DNA of 64,000 nt from an uncultured Muribaculaceae bacterium (lineage in GTDB: Bacteria; Bacteroidota; Bacteroidia; Bacteroidales; Muribaculaceae), in assembly GCA_910579035.1 (NCBI GenBank), contig CAJTSR010000015.1, forward strand, positions 1 through 64,000, read 5' to 3'. A model generated the notes under the pieces. That model had not been told where the DNA came from. It ran no database searches and saw only the letters and a list, made by a program, of their open reading frames with translations. Positions 59,428 through 64,000 of the stretch are shown in pieces. Position numbers and translations under genes: made by a program. The first letter of the stretch is position 1, and each line of letters starts with the position of its first letter.

Positions 59428-62019
59428 ATGAATTTCAACAATTTCACCATTAAATCGCAGGAAGCCATACAAAAGGCCGTAGAGATAACACGGGCTGCAG
59501 GCACGCAGGCCATCGAGCCTGTATGCCTGCTCAAAGGCGTGATGGACGAAGGCGAAACCGTGGTCAACTTCATCTTCCAGAAGATAGGAGCCAACGCCTC
59601 CGCCGTACAGCGGCAGGTCGAAGCCGAAATATCCGCCCTGCCCAAAGTGTCGGGGCAAGAACCATACCTAAGCCGAAGCTCGAACGACGTGCTTCAGAAA
59701 GCCCTTGACACCGCCAAAAAGATGGGCGACGAGTATGTGACGCTCGAAGCTTTGTTGCTGGCAATCTTCGAGGTAAGCTCCCCTGCCGCCACCATACTCA
59801 AAGACGCCGGTCTGGGGCGGAAAGAACTCGAAGCAGCCATCGAAGAGCTACGCAAGGGCAAGAAAGCCACCGACCAAGGCGCTGAAGAAACATACAACGC
59901 ATTGTCAAAATACGCTATAAATCTCAACGAACGCGCACGCGCGGGCAAACTCGACCCCGTGATAGGCCGCGACGAAGAGATACGCCGCGTGTTGCAGATT
60001 CTGAGCCGCCGAACAAAGAACAACCCCATGCTCATAGGCGAGCCGGGCACGGGCAAAACAGCCATTGCCGAAGGGCTTGCCCACAGAATAGTTCGTGGCG
60101 ACGTTCCTGAGAACCTGCGCACAAAGCAGATCTACTCGCTCGACATGGGTGCATTAGTGGCAGGCGCGAAGTACAAAGGCGAGTTTGAGGAGCGGCTTAA
60201 AGCGATTGTCAACGAAGTGACGGGCGCCGACGGAGAAATAATTCTGTTTATCGACGAAATCCACACTCTTGTCGGAGCCGGCAAGGGCGAGGGAGCGATG
60301 GACGCCGCCAATATCCTCAAACCGGCACTCGCCCGAGGCGAGCTACGCAGTATCGGCGCGACCACGCTTGACGAATATCAAAAATATTTTGAAAAAGACA
60401 AAGCCCTCGAACGCCGCTTTCAGAAAGTGATGGTGAACGAGCCGGACGAAACAAGCGCCATCGCAATACTCCGCGGACTGAAAGAGCGCTACGAGAACCA
60501 CCACAAGGTGCGCATACGCGACGAAGCGATTATCGCCGCCGTGCAGCTCTCGGAGCGATATATAACCGACCGCTTCCTTCCCGACAAGGCTATCGACCTC
60601 ATCGACGAAGCCGCCTCCAAACTCAAGCTCGAGATAGACTCGGTGCCTCAGGCTCTCGACGACATAACCCGCCGAATCGCCCAGAAAGAAATCGAGCGCG
60701 AGGCCATCAAGCGCGAAGGAATGGACGACCGCGTGCGCGAGATAGAACGCGAGATAGCCGAGCTGCGCGAGGAAGAAAAGGAATATTCCGCCAAGTGGAA
60801 GGCTGAGCGCGAACTCATAAACCGCATACAGCAGGATAAAATCGACATCGAGCAGCTTAATTTCGAGGCCGACAAAGCCGAGCGCGAGGGCGACTATGCA
60901 CGCGTGGCCGAAATACGCTATTCTCGAATATCCGAGAAGCAGAAGGACATCGAAACCGTGCAGGAGCAGCTACGCTCCATGCAGGGCGAGAAAGCTCTGA
61001 TAAAGGAAGAAGTCGATGCAGAAGACATAGCCGACGTCGTATCGCGATGGACCGGCATTCCTGTCAACAAAATGGTTCAGAGCGAGAAAGAGAAACTGCT
61101 ACACCTCGAAGAAGAGCTTCACTCCCGCGTAGTAGGCCAGGAGGAGGCTATCAGCGCCATAGCCGACGCCGTTCGCAGAAGCCGCGCCGGCCTCAACGAC
61201 CCCAAACGCCCCATCGGTTCGTTCATATTCCTCGGCACCACCGGCGTGGGCAAGACAGAACTTGCCAAAGCACTGGCCGAATACCTTTTCGACGACGAGA
61301 ATATGATGACGCGAATCGATATGAGCGAGTATCAGGAGAAGCACTCCGTATCGCGACTGGTGGGAGCGCCTCCGGGATATGTGGGCTACGACGAAGGCGG
61401 ACAGCTGACCGAGGCAGTGCGGCGCAAACCGTATTCGGTAGTGCTGTTCGACGAAATCGAGAAAGCACACCCCGACGTGTTCAACATACTGCTGCAAGTG
61501 CTCGACGACGGACACCTCACCGACAACAAAGGCCGCAGTGTCAACTTCAAGAACACAATTATAATAATGACGTCGAACATGGGGTCACAGCTCATTCGCG
61601 AAAATTTCGCCAAAATGACCGACAAAGACCGCGTGGAAACGGTAGAGAAAACCAAGAGCGAAGTTCTGGAAATGCTCAAGCAGACCATACGCCCCGAATT
61701 TCTGAACCGCATCGACGAAATAATAATGTTCACACCGCTCAACCGGCGTGAAATAGAGGAGATTGTAGGCCTTCAGCTAAAGAGCATACAAAAGATGCTC
61801 ATGCACAGCTCAGGCATACAGCTCGACATCACCCCGGACGCACTGAGCTTCCTTGCCGACGAAGGTTTCGACCCCGAATTCGGCGCACGCCCGGTAAAAA
61901 GGGCCATACACCGCCTCGTTCTCAACCAGCTGTCGAAAGACATTCTGGCTCAAAAAGTAGACCGAAGCCGCCCCATCGTAATCGATGTGGAAAACAATGA
62001 CCTCATATTCAAAAATTAA
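59428..62019 (+). CDS. clpB: ATP-dependent disaggregase ClpB
   Basis: 863 residues from ATG 59428 (a TTG nine bases earlier is rejected). Clp_N double repeat (KSQEAIQKAVEITRAAGTQA; YVTLEALLLAIF), AAA+ domain 1 with GEPGTGKTAIAEGL and FIDEIHTLVGAGKGEGAMDA, a coiled-coil middle domain (about 410-520) typical of ClpB, AAA+ domain 2 with GTTGVGKTELAKAL and LFDEIEKAHPD, and ClpB C-terminal EFGARPVKRAI. It resolubilises aggregated protein with DnaK. No IGL/F ClpP-binding loop was recognised, consistent with ClpB rather than ClpA. Confidence 0.97.
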   Translation: MNFNNFTIKSQEAIQKAVEITRAAGTQAIEPVCLLKGVMDEGETVVNFIFQKIGANASAVQRQVEAEISALPKVSGQEPYLSRSSNDVLQKALDTAKKMGDEYVTLEALLLAIFEVSSPAATILKDAGLGRKELEAAIEELRKGKKATDQGAEETYNALSKYAINLNERARAGKLDPVIGRDEEIRRVLQILSRRTKNNPMLIGEPGTGKTAIAEGLAHRIVRGDVPENLRTKQIYSLDMGALVAGAKYKGEFEERLKAIVNEVTGADGEIILFIDEIHTLVGAGKGEGAMDAANILKPALARGELRSIGATTLDEYQKYFEKDKALERRFQKVMVNEPDETSAIAILRGLKERYENHHKVRIRDEAIIAAVQLSERYITDRFLPDKAIDLIDEAASKLKLEIDSVPQALDDITRRIAQKEIEREAIKREGMDDRVREIEREIAELREEEKEYSAKWKAERELINRIQQDKIDIEQLNFEADKAEREGDYARVAEIRYSRISEKQKDIETVQEQLRSMQGEKALIKEEVDAEDIADVVSRWTGIPVNKMVQSEKEKLLHLEEELHSRVVGQEEAISAIADAVRRSRAGLNDPKRPIGSFIFLGTTGVGKTELAKALAEYLFDDENMMTRIDMSEYQEKHSVSRLVGAPPGYVGYDEGGQLTEAVRRKPYSVVLFDEIEKAHPDVFNILLQVLDDGHLTDNKGRSVNFKNTIIIMTSNMGSQLIRENFAKMTDKDRVETVEKTKSEVLEMLKQTIRPEFLNRIDEIIMFTPLNRREIEEIVGLQLKSIQKMLMHSSGIQLDITPDALSFLADEGFDPEFGARPVKRAIHRLVLNQLSKDILAQKVDRSRPIVIDVENNDLIFKN

Positions 62020-62025
62020 GTAAAA

Positions 62026-62511
62026 ATGAAAAAGTATCTATTATCAATCTTAGCCGCGCTGCCGATGGTATTCGCATTCAGCGCCTGTAGCGATGACGAC
62101 AACGATCTGCCCGACGTAGACTTCGACTTCACCTTTGAGAACGCGGTGGTTTCCGACGGCACAGTATATGTTGTTCAAGGAGAGGACTTTGAAATCACTT
62201 CAATCACCGTTACAAACAACGAGGCCGGAAAAGGCTGCGGCATCAGCTCGGCAACATATTACTGGGACTATGACTTCATAGGCACCTCCGTACAGCCGCC
62301 TTTCGGGTTTAAATTCATTGTAAGCGACGAAACACCCGTTGGCGAACACTCCCTCGAAATAAGCTGCCCCGTATTCGCTGTTGACAAATCGCTTGCAACA
62401 GCACTGATAGGATTTGACGTGCAAGTAGTGGCAAGTCCAGAGGAACTTCCCGATGACGGAACATCCGGCGCCCATGTCGACCCGAAAATAAGCGCCACCA
62501 ACGACAAATAA
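62026..62511 (+). CDS. surface lipoprotein, function unknown
   Basis: 161 residues. The signal peptide ends FSAC (about Cys21), followed by SDDDND, an acidic lipoprotein-export signal pointing to surface location. The mature part is beta-rich, acidic and Ig-like in flavour (DFTFENAVV, ITSITVTNNEAGKGCG, YYWDYDFIGTSVQPPFGFKF, GEHSLEISCPV) with two Cys that could pair. No known domain is claimed. It starts 6 bp after clpB, so it may be co-transcribed with it. Confidence 0.75.
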   Translation: MKKYLLSILAALPMVFAFSACSDDDNDLPDVDFDFTFENAVVSDGTVYVVQGEDFEITSITVTNNEAGKGCGISSATYYWDYDFIGTSVQPPFGFKFIVSDETPVGEHSLEISCPVFAVDKSLATALIGFDVQVVASPEELPDDGTSGAHVDPKISATNDK

Positions 62512-62518
62512 GTACTCT

Positions 62519-62573
62519 CGAAACAGAATAACGCCGAATCGCGATTGTCGCAATTCGGCGTTATTCTGTTTCG
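62519..62573. terminator. long hairpin between convergent genes
   Basis: 62519-62539 pairs perfectly over 21 bp with 62553-62573, plus three inner pairs after one mismatch, loop ATTGT. T-rich arms on both strands make it a likely bidirectional terminator. Confidence 0.8.
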
Positions 62574-62580
62574 AGGCCGC

Positions 62581-63420
62581 TCATTTATAATCCGGCTCTA
62601 TGCTGTGGAGGTGCGCCTCGAATTTCGGAGGCGTTGCATTGGCAGGCATCTTAAGCGTAACGCCTTGCGCCCTCAGGACACTCTCCATATTGTTGGCATA
62701 ATATTCTTCGTTCTCGAGGGCTTTCTTCCGATCCACTTTCTGATAGGAATCCTTGTTGTATACAGACCCTATACTGCCATCGTAATTTTCCAAACCTTTA
62801 ATCTCGAAAGTGAAAGAATTGCCGCCGTCGGCCGAAAGAATCAGCCCGGGCAGGCCGCCAAGCTTCCACGGCCCGTCCTGCACAGGAATCTCCGGCGAGA
62901 ACCACGCGCGCCAATGACGCCCGTGATAGTCGCATTCGGCAAGTATGCAATCGTAGCCGAGTACCGTCTTTACAGAATCGCCCGCTATGGTCCATTCCTG
63001 TTCGTGCAGTGGCTCGGAGTACACGCCCTGCTCGCCGCCCCATTTGCCATACACGGCAACGTTGCCATTTGCAAAGTTTTTTTCCACATAAGTGTAGACT
63101 GTTTTTCTTGGAGCATTGCCGCGCCTCATGTCAATTGAGATACTGCCGTCAGGACTCGTTGTCATCCACGCCGCCAGCTGCACCTCTTGCAGCTTCTTTT
63201 TGCCTTCGGGAGTGGAATCCATCGAATCGCAGTACTGGCTCATCTCATTGAAATAGAACGATCGATTCAAGCCGGACACAAGGGTCATCTCCTTAGATTT
63301 CACCGTGTCCGTAGCATGAAGATTGCGTGAAGTTTCAGTATAAACCGCCTTTATGTGTGCCTGCGCCATAACACCGCTAACGCCGACAGCCAACATGGCT
63401 AAAGATAAGATAGCTTTCAT
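62581..63420 (-). CDS. GLPGLI family protein
   Basis: 279 residues. A signal peptide ends MAQA (about 20). The family hallmark GGLPGLILSADGGNSFTF is present, preceded by AWFSPEIPVQDGPWKL, and YNCILAEC-like CILAECDYHGRHWRAWF. GLPGLI proteins are secreted Bacteroidota proteins of unknown function, often beside TonB-dependent receptors. Here the ATG overlaps the stop of the upstream beta-barrel gene (ATGA), so the pair is translationally coupled. Confidence 0.9.
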   Translation of the reverse strand: MKAILSLAMLAVGVSGVMAQAHIKAVYTETSRNLHATDTVKSKEMTLVSGLNRSFYFNEMSQYCDSMDSTPEGKKKLQEVQLAAWMTTSPDGSISIDMRRGNAPRKTVYTYVEKNFANGNVAVYGKWGGEQGVYSEPLHEQEWTIAGDSVKTVLGYDCILAECDYHGRHWRAWFSPEIPVQDGPWKLGGLPGLILSADGGNSFTFEIKGLENYDGSIGSVYNKDSYQKVDRKKALENEEYYANNMESVLRAQGVTLKMPANATPPKFEAHLHSIEPDYK

Positions 63421-64000
63421 TTTTTAATTAATAATGATATCAAGAACTCGCGCCCACGGAGTTTCCGCTGCGACTCGAAAGAATTTAACTGATTGTAAGT
63501 TGTATAATTATATGATTTGGAATTCAATATATTATTCAGTGAGGCCGACAACTCAATGCGCTTGTTCAATTTATACACTATCTTGGTGTCAAAAAGAAGC
63601 ACGTTCTTATAATTGCTTGCCGCGCCCGGCCTTGCAGATTGTCTGTCTGATGCAAGCTGGTTTCGGTAATGCTCGCCGAGTATTTCCCACTCCCATTTTC
63701 CATAGGGCCTGACGTTGAGCAGCAGCTCGTTCTCCATACTGCCGAGCCACGATGCCTTGTCCCCGTTCATAGACATACGGCTCGACGAATGATTAAACTT
63801 ATAGTCAAAACTCAGCCAGCGCCATATTTCTCCACTGATTCTTATACCCGCAGACCAGGACGTGGCCACCGATTTGACCGAGCGGCTTTCGGATATAAGG
63901 TGCGAGCCGTTGCGGCTGAAAGATCCGTTGACATTCAAACTGCCCCGCATAAAATCGAGCGTCTTTCCGATTCTTCCGCTTGCCATAAAACTATCCCCGT
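63417..64000 (-). CDS. C-terminus of an outer-membrane beta-barrel (TonB receptor-like), partial
   Basis: The frame is open to the window edge (the visible ATG at 63984-63986 is probably internal), giving about 194 C-terminal residues. Alternating hydrophobic strands rich in Ser, Asn and aromatic residues (SAGIRISGEIWRWLSFDYKF, NVRPYGKWEWEILGEHYRN, KRIELSASLNNILNSKSYNY) end in a basic FLISLLIKK. The NILN near the end is common in the last strands of TonB-dependent receptors and similar carboxypeptidase-regulatory-like barrels. Ligand unknown. Coupled to the GLPGLI gene. Confidence 0.75.
   Translation of the reverse strand, partial: GDSFMASGRIGKTLDFMRGSLNVNGSFSRNGSHLISESRSVKSVATSWSAGIRISGEIWRWLSFDYKFNHSSSRMSMNGDKASWLGSMENELLLNVRPYGKWEWEILGEHYRNQLASDRQSARPGAASNYKNVLLFDTKIVYKLNKRIELSASLNNILNSKSYNYTTYNQLNSFESQRKLRGREFLISLLIKK

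Noticed and set aside
1..64000. Prophage or transposon carrying the AT-rich helicase gene
   Set aside because: No integrase, transposase, terminal repeats or phage structural genes are seen anywhere in the window.

Overview
The window looks like a chromosomal segment of a Bacteroidales bacterium, most likely a Muribaculaceae-type gut organism. The family placement is inference from gene content and a fairly GC-rich background; nothing was searched. Phylum markers seen directly are many promoters of the form TTTG-N19/20-TAnnTTTG, type B ribosomal protein L31, a fimbrillin-type lipoprotein with an acidic tail after its lipid-bearing Cys, the type IX secretion protein PorQ, a GLPGLI protein, carboxynorspermidine decarboxylase, and the gene orders nusB-yajC-ybbR-coaE and sppA-lpxK-pnp-thiL. 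There is no rRNA operon, CRISPR array or recognisable insertion sequence. Three tRNA genes are present (Pro-GGG, Pro-TGG, Arg-CCG).

Layout. 1-4.4 kb: a decayed radical SAM fragment, rpmE2, exonuclease III, a MORN-GH25 lysozyme and a GH9 glycosidase. 4.5-10.6 kb: tRNA-Pro, a metal permease fused to a copper-chaperone-like domain, then glutamine synthetase III and PurF abutting stop to start behind a structured leader. 10.7-14.8 kb: surface fimbrillin, secreted alpha-amylase, OmpA-like lipoprotein. 15-21.3 kb: EamA transporter, DUF4250, UvrD/PcrA helicase, carboxynorspermidine decarboxylase, glycosyltransferase, RadC. 22.9-27.7 kb: an AT-rich solitary gene for a 1599-residue fusion of a sacsin/Hsp90-like ATPase to an SF1 helicase; this is the best candidate for an undescribed, possibly defensive, system. 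28-37.3 kb: a DUF3108 protein, a CusBAC-type heavy-metal efflux operon running into a GNAT protein and FtsE, then thioredoxin and a solute-binding protein. 37.3-43.7 kb: two tRNAs and the branched-chain amino acid operon ilvD-ilvB-ilvN-thioesterase-ilvC. 43.8-50.6 kb: porQ, cmk, ispH, an exonuclease, a small lipoprotein, YqgE, pgk and a methyltransferase. 50.6-59 kb: two minus-strand housekeeping operons, including an unusually long NusB with an apparent internal duplication. 59.4-64 kb: clpB, a surface lipoprotein, and a GLPGLI protein coupled to an outer-membrane beta-barrel gene that runs off the end.

Together this is mostly core metabolism and envelope biogenesis. The accessory parts are the polysaccharide enzymes (GH9, GH13, GH25), two metal-handling modules and the ATPase-helicase gene. 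Tight packing with 1-4 bp start/stop overlaps is frequent, so much of the window is probably translationally coupled. All assignments come from reading motifs and overall sequence character by eye.
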